Assembly (NCBI RefSeq): GCF_902374955.1
Contig: NZ_CABKRX010000051.1
Span: 4,430-68,429 of the forward strand
DNA length: 64,000 nt
Reading direction: 5' to 3'
DNA from: Bacillus massilioanorexius
GTDB taxonomy: Bacteria; Bacillota; Bacilli; Bacillales; DSM-1321
In this document: positions 36,868 through 46,900 of the stretch, one piece after another
Position numbering within the stretch: the stretch's first letter is position 1
Layout of the letters: every line of letters starts with the position of its first letter
Position numbers and translations under genes: made by a program
The notes under the pieces: model-generated
Seen by the model: the letters and a program-made list of their open reading frames with translations, nothing else
Told to the model about the DNA's origin: nothing
The model's database searches: none

Positions 36868-37737
36868 TTAATTGGGCTCTACATGAACATGTACTTCGTA
36901 TACTCCGTGTTCTTTAATCATAATATTTTCCACACGAGTTGCTATATTATGAGCTTCAGTTATATCTAACGTAGAATTAACAAGGATAACGACATCTATT
37001 ACTTCATTATTACCGTAATTTCTTCCTCTTATTTCTTTAATCCCTTTAACCCCGTCTAACTTTCGAATAATATCTTGATATTCTTGAAGAATATTTTCAT
37101 CAAAACCATCTGAAAGCTCATGAGATGCTTGTTTAAAAATATCCCATGCTGTTTTACAAATTAGTAAACCTACAATTATAGCTGTTACAGTATCTAACCA
37201 AGGCATATGTAATTGAGCACCTAATATACCGACTGCAGCTCCAATACTAACCCACGCGTCTGAAAGATTATCTTTGGCAGCTGCCATTACCGCTTTACTA
37301 TTGATTTTTTGAGCTAGTCTTTTGTTATATAAATATACGAAATACATAACTAATGCAGAAAATAAACCAACATAAGCTGCAAGAATATCAGGTGTTTCTT
37401 TTCCACCTTCAAAAATCGAAGTAACTGCACCTGTTAAGACTTGTATTCCGACTGCTACCATAATAAAAGAAGCAACCATAGAAGCTATCGTTTCACTTTT
37501 CCAATGACCGTAACGATGATCTTTGTCTGGTGGAATTTGTGACAACTTTAGTCCAATAAGAACTGCAATAGAGGCAATAATATCTGTAGTATTATTTAAA
37601 CCATCCGCTTTTAAGGCTTCTGAATTACTCATATAACCAATAACTAATTTTAAAATGGAAAGAACAATATAGGCAATGATACTAATAATTGCTCCGCGTT
37701 CACCTAATTTGAGATTGTTATATTTTTCTGTTTCCAT
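36868..37737 (-). CDS. Cation diffusion facilitator, Mn-type (MneS/MneP-like)
   Basis: 289 residues, six membrane helices and a C-terminal cytoplasmic domain ending VYEVHVHVEP. The transport site reads N-x3-D in helix 2 (LNNTTDI) and D-x3-D in helix 5 (DNLSDAW) instead of the D/H-x3-D pairs of zinc CDFs; this matches the manganese-exporting clade. Length equals B. subtilis YeaB/MneS (290). The ATG at 37737 follows a GGGGGG run; TTG 37752 is an alternative. It exports Mn(II) by proton antiport if the inference holds. Confidence 0.82.
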   Translation of the reverse strand: METEKYNNLKLGERGAIISIIAYIVLSILKLVIGYMSNSEALKADGLNNTTDIIASIAVLIGLKLSQIPPDKDHRYGHWKSETIASMVASFIMVAVGIQVLTGAVTSIFEGGKETPDILAAYVGLFSALVMYFVYLYNKRLAQKINSKAVMAAAKDNLSDAWVSIGAAVGILGAQLHMPWLDTVTAIIVGLLICKTAWDIFKQASHELSDGFDENILQEYQDIIRKLDGVKGIKEIRGRNYGNNEVIDVVILVNSTLDITEAHNIATRVENIMIKEHGVYEVHVHVEPN

Positions 37738-38083
37738 CTTTTTGCCCCCCAAATTTCAGTACTTAAATATGATAACAATTCAAGTATGGGTGGGTCTACA
37801 GCAACCTTTTTGCCTATTTATATATATGTAGGTTACTTGTAAAAAAGTTGCGTTAGACAAAAAAAATAAGCCACTACTAATTTATAATAACCATTTTCAG
37901 AAAAATGGTTATTATACACATATCCGGTGATACGCACTATTTGAAAAATAACTTACCAAGAAAACATAACTACTCACTTTCTTATAAAACAGAGTACAAT
38001 TTTAAAAATTTATACACTGTTAGGTATCAATTAAACCTTAAAGGAATAAGATTGTAATATATACACAATAAAGGAGGAAAGTA
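37738..38083. other. Divergent intergenic region with a perfect 13-bp palindrome
   Basis: TAATAACCATTTT and AAAATGGTTATTA (37885-37914, 4-nt loop) form a palindrome with no T run on either strand, so it may be an operator instead of a terminator. The AAAGGAGG at the end serves the next gene. No reading frame is supported. Confidence 0.4.
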
Positions 38084-38980
38084 ATGCAGAATAACATCCC
38101 TGGGCACATAACGGAAGAACAATATAATCAAATGCTACTTCCCCCAGAGTCATTTGCTGCGAAACCGGAATCACTAACTGAACAATTATTTGTCGAACGT
38201 TCCCTTACAGAAAATAAATTTTGGCTAAGGATTATGAAGGAGCACGCTTTATTCTTAAGTGAGGGCTTTAATCACAAAGATATCAACCTCATTCAACAAA
38301 CCGTTCGCTTTTATCATTACTTTGAACAACAAGAAAAAAAAGCTTATCAAGTTCCCAACAATGTTGAACTAGTTAGAAAATTAAATGAAGAAAGCATAGA
38401 ATTAGTATATGGTTTCCGTAATTTTAAACGAAACCTTCTCATTCTTATCATTAATTGCAAAGTTAGTGGCTTTAATTTCCCTTTACTTGTGGATCATATT
38501 GCTCGTGAAGCAGAATATTTTATGCGAACTCTAAAAAAATTTAATCAAGGAATTTTAGAACCAATTCAAGATGCCATCATTAATGAAAATGTTTTTTGGT
38601 TAAGAATCATGATGGAACATTCAAGATTTATTGGATCATTGCTTGATCAATCTGAAAGAAACTTAGTAAAAACAGCTCTTAAATTTGGAGATGACTTTGA
38701 AACGCTTTTAAATCAAGCAAGAGATGTTGAATCCATGCTATATCGAAAGCAGCCTACATATCCTATCATTGGAAAAATGAATAAAGACAGTGAAAACGCT
38801 ACTACAGAACTTCAAAGTTTCAAAAAAGCCGGTTTAGAACTTATACAATCTTGCCAAATCAAGAGTGTAATTAATCCTCTTCTGGCCGATCATGTTTTAC
38901 GAGAAGCTGGACATTTTCTTTATATGATTCAAATTTTAGAAGAGCGTTTAAATGCCAAGAAAATGAGTGAACAGCAATAG
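38084..38980 (+). CDS. DUF2935 protein with two tandem helical repeats
   Basis: 298 residues, soluble and helical. Two halves repeat the same motifs: ENKFWLRIMKEHALFL and ENVFWLRIMMEHSRFI, then LLVDHIAREAEYF and LLADHVLREAGHF. Each half supplies E, EH and H-xxx-E residues of the kind used to bind a di-metal centre in a four-helix bundle. DUF2935 has no settled function; spore and envelope roles have been guessed. AAAGGAGG precedes the ATG. Confidence 0.8.
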   Translation: MQNNIPGHITEEQYNQMLLPPESFAAKPESLTEQLFVERSLTENKFWLRIMKEHALFLSEGFNHKDINLIQQTVRFYHYFEQQEKKAYQVPNNVELVRKLNEESIELVYGFRNFKRNLLILIINCKVSGFNFPLLVDHIAREAEYFMRTLKKFNQGILEPIQDAIINENVFWLRIMMEHSRFIGSLLDQSERNLVKTALKFGDDFETLLNQARDVESMLYRKQPTYPIIGKMNKDSENATTELQSFKKAGLELIQSCQIKSVINPLLADHVLREAGHFLYMIQILEERLNAKKMSEQQ

Positions 38981-38995
38981 TATTTTCTACTTATG

Positions 38996-39234
38996 AAAAG
39001 AGAATGTCCAAAAAGAAAATAATTCGATGGCAACCTCTTATATTTTATGTAAGTTTCATACTGTCCTTATCCCAACCAAAGAATAGAATAAAGCGATGCA
39101 TAGGCCAAAACGTGTAACATCAGCTTTTTTAGAAAGTAAAAATACACGATAGCAAACGATAAAAATGGTAATCACATAAAACGTAGGGGCCTCTGAAAAG
39201 TGATAAATATCACTTTTCAGACAGCCCCTTTTTA
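38996..39234 (+). repeat. Dispersed terminator-like repeat, copy C (longest)
   Basis: It contains AATGTCCAAAAAGAAAAT at the left, the middle block CATCAGCTTTTTTAGAAAGTA shared with copy B, and the end hairpin GGGGC...CTGAAAAGTGAT / ATCACTTTTCAG...GCCCC (39186-39228) with a T run. It fills the gap between two plus-strand genes and probably terminates the first. Confidence 0.75.
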
Positions 39235-39323
39235 AGTTAATCGAATGGTAAAACGTTTTCTATTCATAAAGAAACACAAGTTCATACCATATCATTTACA
39301 TCTTAAATTAAAAGGAGATTTTT

Positions 39324-39899
39324 ATGTTTTTACTTAAGCCTGTTACAAAACAAGCAAATGCTATTTCGGAGACTTTCAAAAAAGATACTACCTTATCAAA
39401 ACAAATTTCACTCATTGCTTTATTAGCGTCACTAGCAGCTTTTTTCCAATCAGCAGGTGGATTATTACCTGTTATCGGGTTGCTTATTAGTCCTTTTGCA
39501 ACAGCACCCATTTTGATTAGCTCCGTATTATCTATTCGGTTTGGTTTTTTAAGCTACATAGTAACAATATTTCTCCTCCTAATAATTCAACCTAGTGAAC
39601 TAATTATCTTTCCGTTTACCACTGGATTGTTAGGAATAGGAATTGGTTTCGCCTTCCATGTGTGGGAACGACGGTTTAGTCTTATTATTACTGGGGCTCT
39701 TTCATTACTTGCTGGAATTCTTCTTGTCTTCATTATTTTTCAATTCCCGCTATTAGGTCCTTCTATTCATCCAACTGCAAGTATACAATTATTTTTGCTA
39801 CTTGCGTTTTTTCCCTTATTGTATAGCTGGCTGTGGGTTGAATTAAGCGTTGTTTTCTTTAATCGACTTCATATTATTTTTTTAAAACACGCCAAATAA
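39324..39899 (+). CDS. Polytopic membrane protein, unknown function
   Basis: 191 residues with about five to six hydrophobic helices after a polar N-terminus (about 25 residues). The glycine-rich GGLLPVIGLLISPFATAP resembles integral S components or DUF2232-like proteins, but the match is too loose to name. AAAAGGAG precedes the ATG. The 3' end overlaps a small minus-strand frame. Confidence 0.65.
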   Translation: MFLLKPVTKQANAISETFKKDTTLSKQISLIALLASLAAFFQSAGGLLPVIGLLISPFATAPILISSVLSIRFGFLSYIVTIFLLLIIQPSELIIFPFTTGLLGIGIGFAFHVWERRFSLIITGALSLLAGILLVFIIFQFPLLGPSIHPTASIQLFLLLAFFPLLYSWLWVELSVVFFNRLHIIFLKHAK

Positions 39900-40011
39900 C
39901 ATCTGTTTTTGATAAAGGTTGACCCTTAGGTGGTAAGATACTCAAATCCACTATATACCTCTCGCCACTTGGCCCAAATACTACATCAATTGTGCACTCT
40001 CCACCTGTCAA
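39874..40011 (-). CDS. Small frame or gene remnant, 45 aa
   Basis: From a TTG with AGGAG 10 nt upstream, a 45-residue product begins TGGECTIDVVFGPSGERYIV and ends DVIWRVLKK. Its composition is protein-like (beta-rich, soluble, unlike random AT-rich translation). It overlaps the end of the membrane-protein gene by 26 nt, tail to tail. It may be the last part of a lost gene. Confidence 0.35.
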   Translation of the reverse strand: MTGGECTIDVVFGPSGERYIVDLSILPPKGQPLSKTDVIWRVLKK

Positions 40012-40225
40012 AGCGCTACTACTCCTGTTTTATTAACTCTTAATCTAGAATGAAACTTATTTTTTAACAAAGCTATCTATAAATTCTATACTGTTTATTA
40101 CACTTCGAAACAAAAAAAAAGCGATTCCTTAACATAAAGAATCGTCCCCTTACATTTCTTATTCTATTACTAATTTCCCAATAATTCATGGTCATATAGA
40201 CTCTATAGTGTCATAACGTTCATGA
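40012..40225. other. Intergenic stretch with a weak hairpin
   Basis: A run of As followed by GCGATTC...GAATCGT (about 40120-40147) could terminate minus-strand transcription from the 28-aa gene. Nothing else is recognised. Confidence 0.35.
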
Positions 40226-40312
40226 TTAGTTAAGTTTAAAAAATATTAATGTAAAGCAAATAACAAATATAAACAACACTAATAAACTATTTACATAAAT
40301 TGTTTTTCCCAC
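40226..40312 (-). CDS. Very small membrane peptide (28 aa)
   Basis: A GTG with AGAGGTGA upstream opens a 28-residue frame: MGKTIYVNS, one hydrophobic helix of about 15 residues, then FFKLN. Ribosome binding site, start and transmembrane composition make it credible as a small membrane protein or toxin-like peptide. No family recognised. Confidence 0.45.
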   Translation of the reverse strand: MGKTIYVNSLLVLFIFVICFTLIFFKLN

Positions 40313-40454
40313 TTTAATCACCTCTAAAAGTAGTAATAAATCTCTTTAGAATCCTACTTTATCAGGCAAATCTTAAGAACAAGTTTACTAAATTATGAAG
40401 AATCTATTAAGAAAACTCATATTACGCGTATTGCATTATTCAATAATGAACCAT

Positions 40455-41002
40455 CTAACTGTTTTGATTCCATTCATCCGATAATATTCCATAAACTACG
40501 TGGTCTACATAACAATCATAGAGCCATTCCGCTTGCCTAATACAGCCTTCATTTACAAAACCTAATCTTTCAGGGATAGATTGGCTCCGCATATTCTCAA
40601 AGGCAACTCTAATTTCAACCTTATTTAGTTTTAAATGATTAAAAGCATAATTGATTAATGATTTCGTTACTTTTGTCACTATTCCGTTTCCTTGAAATTC
40701 TTCTCCAATCCAATAACCAATTTGTGCCGTCTTATTCGACCAATTTATTTGATTAAAACCTGCTACCCCAGCAATATTTCCTTTAAATACAATGACTGTA
40801 TTTAGACTTTTATTTTTTGCATAATCTATTTGACACTTTTTTACAAATTCCATCACATCCTCAAGATTTCTAGTAAGATCCAACCAAGGGAGCCATTCTC
40901 TCAAATAATCCCTTGAACGATTTATTAGTTTAAGTAAGCTTTTTGCATCATTTAACTCAATAATTTTTAAAGATAAATCATCATTATTTTATGTATGAAC
41001 AT
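40455..41002 (-). pseudogene. RimL/YdaF-type ribosomal-protein acetyltransferase, frameshifted
   Basis: The main frame encodes the family hallmarks REWLPWLD, IGYWIGEEFQGNGI and ERLGFVNEG, ending DHVVYGILSDEW. Upstream in the same frame NDDLSLKIIELND continues the family N-terminus but has no start codon. The ATG at 41002, with GGAGG upstream, reads MFIHK and lies one base out of frame; a missing base near 40983-40990 restores about 182 residues. Such enzymes acetylate N-terminal or serine residues using acetyl-CoA. Confidence 0.75.
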
Positions 41003-41208
41003 CCTAATTCCTCCGAAATGGATTTTTAGCTATTAGCAGTAGTCACACAAGCAAGCTAATCTTTTTATATCGCTGTTTTACATACTTAAAGGTCGAATGC
41101 TGCTCCTGAATGCTTCCATAGAATTCTCGCCTTACTTTCCAATCGACCTTATGAAGCTAATTTTATTCACATCTTTTTTATCATTCTATCAAATTCCTTC
41201 GATATATT

Positions 41209-41581
41209 TTGGAAGACACTCTAACTTTCTTTTTCTTGCTTTTTGATAAGTTTAGTAGCACTAATTATTTTCTCTGTGTTGCTAAACTTAGCCGTTACCA
41301 ATTTACCCATTACTTTCCCAATATTATCTCTTTTTTTCTCTTCCATTACTTTTTTGGAGTCTACAATTGGGTTTTTTACGGCTTTTTTCAGTAACAATGA
41401 CCATCATAAAGCTTGGAACATTATATTAAATACTTTAACTCTAATCATTTTATTAGAACGTATATGTTACTTTTCAAAGTACCTGACCCAATATACTAAG
41501 ACTTATATGTTTGAAAATAAAATATTTCTTCATAAGAAAAAGGAGCATTTTTATAGCTCCTTTTATATTCTAAAGTTATAA
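41209..41581 (+). pseudogene. Possible decayed small membrane protein
   Basis: Two overlapping frames together read TLTFFFLL then ISLVALIIFSVLLNLAVTN and two further hydrophobic segments. Losing one T in the TTTTT at about 41237-41241 would join them. No ribosome binding site is visible, so both the gene and its start are doubtful. A hairpin with T run (41537-41567) overlaps the 3' end. Confidence 0.25.
41537..41567. terminator. Terminator hairpin
   Basis: AAAAGGAGC (41537-41545) pairs with GCTCCTTTT (41556-41564); T- and A-flanked, so it can serve both strands and probably ends the 56-aa gene. Confidence 0.7.
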
Positions 41582-41594
41582 ATAATCTTATGAA

Positions 41595-41765
41595 TTAGAC
41601 CTCATCTAAAACCCACAATAATGTTTGTATAGTTGATTCACAGCCATTTACTTTACCTTTTAAAGTGCCTATTGATATTTTTCCACTATTATATGCACCA
41701 TGATAATAATTGATTGTTATTTTAGTATTCTCGATTTCTCTTCTTATTTCTTGCTCCGTTTTCAT
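41595..41765 (-). CDS. Small hypothetical protein (56 aa)
   Basis: 56 residues from the ATG at 41765, preceded by AAAGGTGG. Sequence starts MKTEQEIRREIENTKITINY and ends TLLWVLDEV: a charged N-terminal helix, a Gly/Lys-rich turn and a second helix, soluble. No family recognised. The 14-residue in-frame extension upstream lacks a ribosome binding site. Confidence 0.5.
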   Translation of the reverse strand: MKTEQEIRREIENTKITINYYHGAYNSGKISIGTLKGKVNGCESTIQTLLWVLDEV

Positions 41766-42346
41766 TGTAAAATCCACCTTTCTTATTACACTTCTTGCAA
41801 TAAGCATCGTACTCCTATAATTTTAGGCTTTACACTTTCAAAACTTCATGTTGCTAGAAACATTCCTTTCCTCACTAAAGGCAGTCACAATCGTATAACA
41901 ATATCCAATAATTTTGCACTTTTTTAGTAATACTCCCCTGAATCATATCTTTTTCATTATTCGTTAATCTGGCTCCTCCTATACCTTCTACAATCCCAGC
42001 TCAAAAAATAGAAATAATAACACCTTCTATTATGACAGAAAATAGGACATTTCAGCATAGTAATAATTGTCTAGCAATCTACATTTTATTATTACGATGG
42101 GAAATTATATTGACTATATTCTATGATTGTAACGACTTTGAATGTAAATGTAAAAGAAGAGATACGAGAGCTTTATTTTCTGACTTCGTTGTAAAATGAT
42201 TTATAATTCCATTATAATAGCTTCATATCAATTGGAAGGAACAAGAAGAAAAAGTTGTATTACAAATTTATAAATTCATTAATATATACGTAGATGTTCC
42301 ACATCTTGCTTATTCATTTAAGCAAAGAAAATGGCTTACATCGATA
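41766..42346 (+). promoter_or_regulatory. Long intergenic region with a sigma-A-like promoter at 42189-42218
   Basis: TTGTAA and TATAAT are 18 nt apart, followed by a GGAAGGA ribosome binding site at 42234. Reading from there, the frame of the next gene is open from about 42222 and protein-like (KEQEEKVVLQIYKF, VDVPHLAYSFKQRKWL) but has no ATG/GTG/TTG start before 42347. The rest of the region shows nothing recognisable. Confidence 0.45.
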
Positions 42347-42790
42347 GTGAAACTAGCTATTCCTTATCAGCATTCTTCTTTCTTTCGATATTTACTTGCT
42401 CTTTTATTTATTACATATAATACGTTCTTTTATTTATACCTAAGATTAACGCTGATTTCATCTATCCTTATTTTTGCCTTACCATGTTATCAATGGATTG
42501 CTATAATCCTTGTCCTATTTATAACAGGTTATCAATTGCTACCTTTACAAATAGCCTTGAACGATATTATCATTCACTACCCCATTTCCGAATTGGATTT
42601 CAAGTCTTCTTTTTTGAATGTATTAATCATGTTACTAAGCGCTCAATTATTCATAATCATATCCACTTTACTTTTTCATACAGCATTAAAGGAAGTCATC
42701 TTAGCACTCTTTATAGGAATCTTATTTATCATTGTATTTTTTCGATTATTTACTTCAAAACGAATTCGTTCATTTCGTTACTTGGATTAA
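42347..42790 (+). CDS. Membrane protein, hypothetical, 5' end uncertain
   Basis: 147 residues from a GTG at 42347, about four hydrophobic helices and a basic tail (RIRSFRYLD). The open frame extends about 40 codons upstream with plausible coding content and a promoter/ribosome binding site lies further up, so the true gene may be longer and disrupted at its 5' end by an indel like others nearby. No family recognised. Confidence 0.45.
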   Translation: MKLAIPYQHSSFFRYLLALLFITYNTFFYLYLRLTLISSILIFALPCYQWIAIILVLFITGYQLLPLQIALNDIIIHYPISELDFKSSFLNVLIMLLSAQLFIIISTLLFHTALKEVILALFIGILFIIVFFRLFTSKRIRSFRYLD

Positions 42791-42915
42791 CTATGAATAA
42801 AGTATAAAGTTATACCCTTTCCTTCAAAGTCTTGTTTTTGTATACATAATAAAATGAAATATAAAATACATTTGGTAATAGCACCAACAACACTACACAA
42901 GAAATGAGGGAGAGG

Positions 42916-43788
42916 ATGTTACAAGTCTCAGGAATGCCTTTCCATCCAAATGGCATGTTGGGAATCGGCTATATTGAAAATGTAATCATCCAAAGAATGA
43001 TAACAGATTCGTCTGTCCATTCGTATTCATCCATCAATGAATTAATGTTTGAAGTAACTTTGAGGAAAAATATTATAGAAAGTGCAAGAGCCATGAAGCA
43101 AAGTCAAGCTGAATTCGAAAGCTTTGAAAAGTCTCGTGCAAATTCTCGGTATTGGCATGTAACGAGTAACGGAGGATTTCAATTACGGCGTGGTGTAACA
43201 CCTTCTGAAGCTATTCAAGACATTTACAATAACAGCCCATTATATGCGTTTGAATGTGCTACAGCCATAGTCATTATTTATTATCATGCTGTTTTAAACA
43301 GCATAGGTGAAAATCTATTTAATCAACATTTTTCAAACCTCTATTTATATAGCTGGCATTCTGATTCTGATCTTGGTATACGAAATATTACAACAGATTA
43401 TTTTTTACCTGGAGACGTAGTCTATTTTAATAATCCTGACTATAATCCAGAAACTCCTTGGTGGCGTGGAGAAAATGCTGTCGTACTAGAAGATGGTACG
43501 TATTTTGGTCACGGAGCAGAGATAGCAACCGCCGAACAAATGATTGAAGCTTTAAATAGCACAAGAAAGCCAGGGAGCATGCAATCATCCTATCTAATGA
43601 ATTCAGCTATAAGACTATCTTTTAAAACACTTGCGAAATTGGCAAAGTTACCACGAAATGATAGAGCGTATAAAATGAGTCATGTGGTTATACATCATAA
43701 TGAAAGCTCTATATCATTTGAACGATATCTCTTTTATCTGTACAACACTTACAATCAAACCAATTATTATTCCAACCCATTCTCTTGA
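42916..43788 (+). CDS. tgl: Protein-glutamine gamma-glutamyltransferase, spore coat cross-linker
   Basis: 290 residues from the ATG at 42916. Matches Bacillus Tgl: catalytic Cys in YAFECATAIVIIYY, the WHSDSDLGI and FLPGDVVYFNNPDYNP blocks, and GENAVVLEDGTYFGHG. The enzyme cross-links coat proteins through epsilon-(gamma-glutamyl)lysine bonds during sporulation. It is longer than B. subtilis Tgl (245) and nearer the B. cereus form (276). GAGGGAGAGG precedes the start at short spacing; an ATG four codons earlier has no site of its own. Confidence 0.88.
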   Translation: MLQVSGMPFHPNGMLGIGYIENVIIQRMITDSSVHSYSSINELMFEVTLRKNIIESARAMKQSQAEFESFEKSRANSRYWHVTSNGGFQLRRGVTPSEAIQDIYNNSPLYAFECATAIVIIYYHAVLNSIGENLFNQHFSNLYLYSWHSDSDLGIRNITTDYFLPGDVVYFNNPDYNPETPWWRGENAVVLEDGTYFGHGAEIATAEQMIEALNSTRKPGSMQSSYLMNSAIRLSFKTLAKLAKLPRNDRAYKMSHVVIHHNESSISFERYLFYLYNTYNQTNYYSNPFS

Positions 43789-43804
43789 TGAGAATGGTTT
43801 TTTG
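43775..43804 (+). terminator. Terminator overlapping the tgl 3' end
   Basis: AACCCATTCTC and GAGAATGGTT form a stem with a T run; the 5' arm lies in the last codons of tgl. Confidence 0.75.
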
Positions 43805-43953
43805 TCTGTTTAAGATTGTTGTTGTAACAAACGACAATAACGAGAAAAAGTAGTACATATCAATATCCCACTAAGGTGGTTTGGATGATATCTCTTCTAA
43901 GTGGTATGATACAATACAGTCTATGAACAACATCTCTTTGGAAGGAGAAATCC

Positions 43954-46900
43954 ATGAAACTCAATCAGCAAAAAATAAAAGAAATATGCGGAACCATCTC
44001 CTTCAAACGAGGAGAAGCATTTTACCGAGCTGACAAAGTGAACTTCCTACTATTTGGTCCTCCTTGCTATGAAGCAATAGTAAAAGGGAAGGAAGATTTC
44101 CATGTCCATATTAAAATAGAAGAAAGTAACCATATAATTGCTTCATGTAGTTGTCCAAAACTATCATCTTTTAAATTGGAATGTCAACATGTTGCAGCTG
44201 TATTATTCGCCATTCAAGATCGATTACAGAGCAGAGAAAATAAAGTACTCACTAAAATGGAACCAGAAATGGCTAATGACTTGTTAAGAATATTCTCTAG
44301 ACAACCTATCCGCTCAAGTCATGAGCAAAAGCATTTTGAAAACAGACAACAACTTGAGTTAAATGTCATATGTGAGCCATTCTTAATCGATGAAAATAAC
44401 AAAATTCCTAGTATTGAATTAAGCATCGGTAATATTCCTATACTAAATATCCGGAAATTCTTGAAAGCCGTACATGAGAATAAGCCATACAAAATTTCTT
44501 TATCATATATCTATGATCCGAACCTTTATTACTTTTCTTCAGAACAAGATAGAATATTGCAATATTTAATACAAATTGTCGAAGATAATAACCGCCATTT
44601 TGAACCAAAATCGGAGATTGACTCAATTATACTAATCAGCCCTTCCGTTTGGTCCGATTTGCTTGCTTTACTTGTCCAATCGCAGAACGCTAAACTTCGA
44701 GAAAATGAGACCATTTACGAGAGGATAGAACAGTCTGATGAAAAATTACCTCTCAAATTCCTTTTTACTGAAGCGAGTAAAGGATTTCAATGTCAGATAC
44801 AAGGACTAGATACATTGACTTTAATGAAGGATTATAGAACCGCCCTTATGGACGGGAAATTGTACTGCTTGACCGACGAAGATAGTAAACGACTGTATGA
44901 TCTACAACAAATGATTGAGGCAACTAAATCAAATATCATTCCTGTATCTAATAGCCAATTAGAGCTCTTCTTAGAAAATGTTGTGCCAGGCCTAAAAAAA
45001 TTAGGAAATGTAATCATTCCTGAGAAACTCCAAGCATCATTAACTAAAACAAAGCTCTTAGCAAACTTATATCTGGATCGGATTAAGAATCGTTTGCTAG
45101 CTGGAATAGAGTTTCAATATGGTGATATTATTATTGATCCTTTTAAAATGGAACCCCATTTAGGGGTACTATTAATCAGGGATGAAAATAGAGAGGCTAA
45201 CATCCTTGAATTGTTGGACGAAAGTGGGTTTACCAAAACAGAAGGAGGATATTTTCTACAAGATGAAGAGTTAGAATATGACTTTTTGCATCATACATTG
45301 CCGAAACTTCAGCGCCTTACTAAAGTATACGCCACCACAGCCATTAGAAATCGAATTTTCAAAGGACATACCCGACCTCGCATATCGGTCAGGATGAAAA
45401 AAGAACGTACCAATTGGCTGGAGTTTAAATTTGAACTAGATGGGATTCCGGATGCAGAAGTGAAAAATGTTTTACAATCTTTAGAAGAGAAACGGAAATA
45501 CTACAGGTTGAAAAAAGGCGCCTTATTGTCTTTAGAATCCAGAGAATACGATGAAATCAGACGATTTTTAAATACTGTTCCAACACAAGAAGAGGATTGG
45601 GAAATGCCCGTCGTCCAAGGACTACAGCATCTCTTAGAAGAAAACGGTATCTTCCAATTTGAAACCTCTTTTCAAAAATTTTTGGACCAAATACAACATC
45701 CGGACAAAAGTGATATTGAAGTCCCACCTTACTTGAAATCTATCCTATATCCCTACCAAATTCAAGGTTTCAAGTGGTTGAAAACGTTGAAAGAATATGG
45801 GTTTGGAGGTATTCTAGCGGATGATATGGGACTCGGAAAATCATTGCAAGCTATCTCTTATCTTGTTAGTGAGCAACCTGAAATCAGAAAGCAAAGAAAA
45901 CCGGCTCTCATCGTTTGCCCGTCTTCACTTATCTATAATTGGTTAAGTGAATTAATGAAGTTCGCTCCTGAAATTGAAGCGATAGTCTTAGATGGTACGA
46001 AAACTGAAAGACAAAAAATCCAACAACAATATTCGGAAATAGATGTGTTGATTACCTCGTACCCATTACTGCGTCAAGATATAATTTGGTTTAAGAAACA
46101 AATGTTCCATACCGTCTTTTTTGATGAGGCACAAGCCTTTAAAAATCCAATTACACAGACTGCAAAAGCTGTGAAGTTAATTAATGCCGATCATTCTTTT
46201 GCTCTGACTGGAACGCCAATGGAGAATTCACTTGAGGAACTTTGGTCGATTTTTCATGTTGTATTTCCGGAATTATTCATGAGTTTGAAGGAGTTTAGCA
46301 AACTTACTAGAAAAAATATAAACAATCGACTGCGTCCGTTCATGCTGCGAAGATTAAAGGAAGATGTCATTCATACACTTCCTAAAAAATTCGAATCTAT
46401 TGAAATGGTAGATTTGCTACCCGAACAGAAAAAACTATACGCTGCTTATTTAGCCAAGCTTCGACATGACACCTTAAAACATTTAGATCGTGATACATTT
46501 AGAAAAAATAAAATTCGAATTCTAGCTGGTTTGACTCGTTTGAGACAAATATGTTGTCATCCCGCTTTATTTGTAGATGGGTATGAAGGTAATTCTTCTA
46601 AATTCACACAGTTTTTACACATTGTGGAGGAATCCATACAATCTGGACGAAGGGTATTAATATTCTCTCAATTTACAAAAATGCTGAAAATGATTAAACA
46701 GGAGCTAGCTGTAAGAGGGTTGACCTATTTCTATCTTGATGGGCAAACATTACCTGAAGAACGTGTAGAAATGTGTACCCGTTTTAATAAAGGTGAGCAT
46801 GATTTCTTTCTCATTTCCTTAAAAGCAGGGGGGACGGGTTTGAATCTAACCGGTGCTGATACTGTTATATTATACGATTTATGGTGGAATCCAGCGGTCG

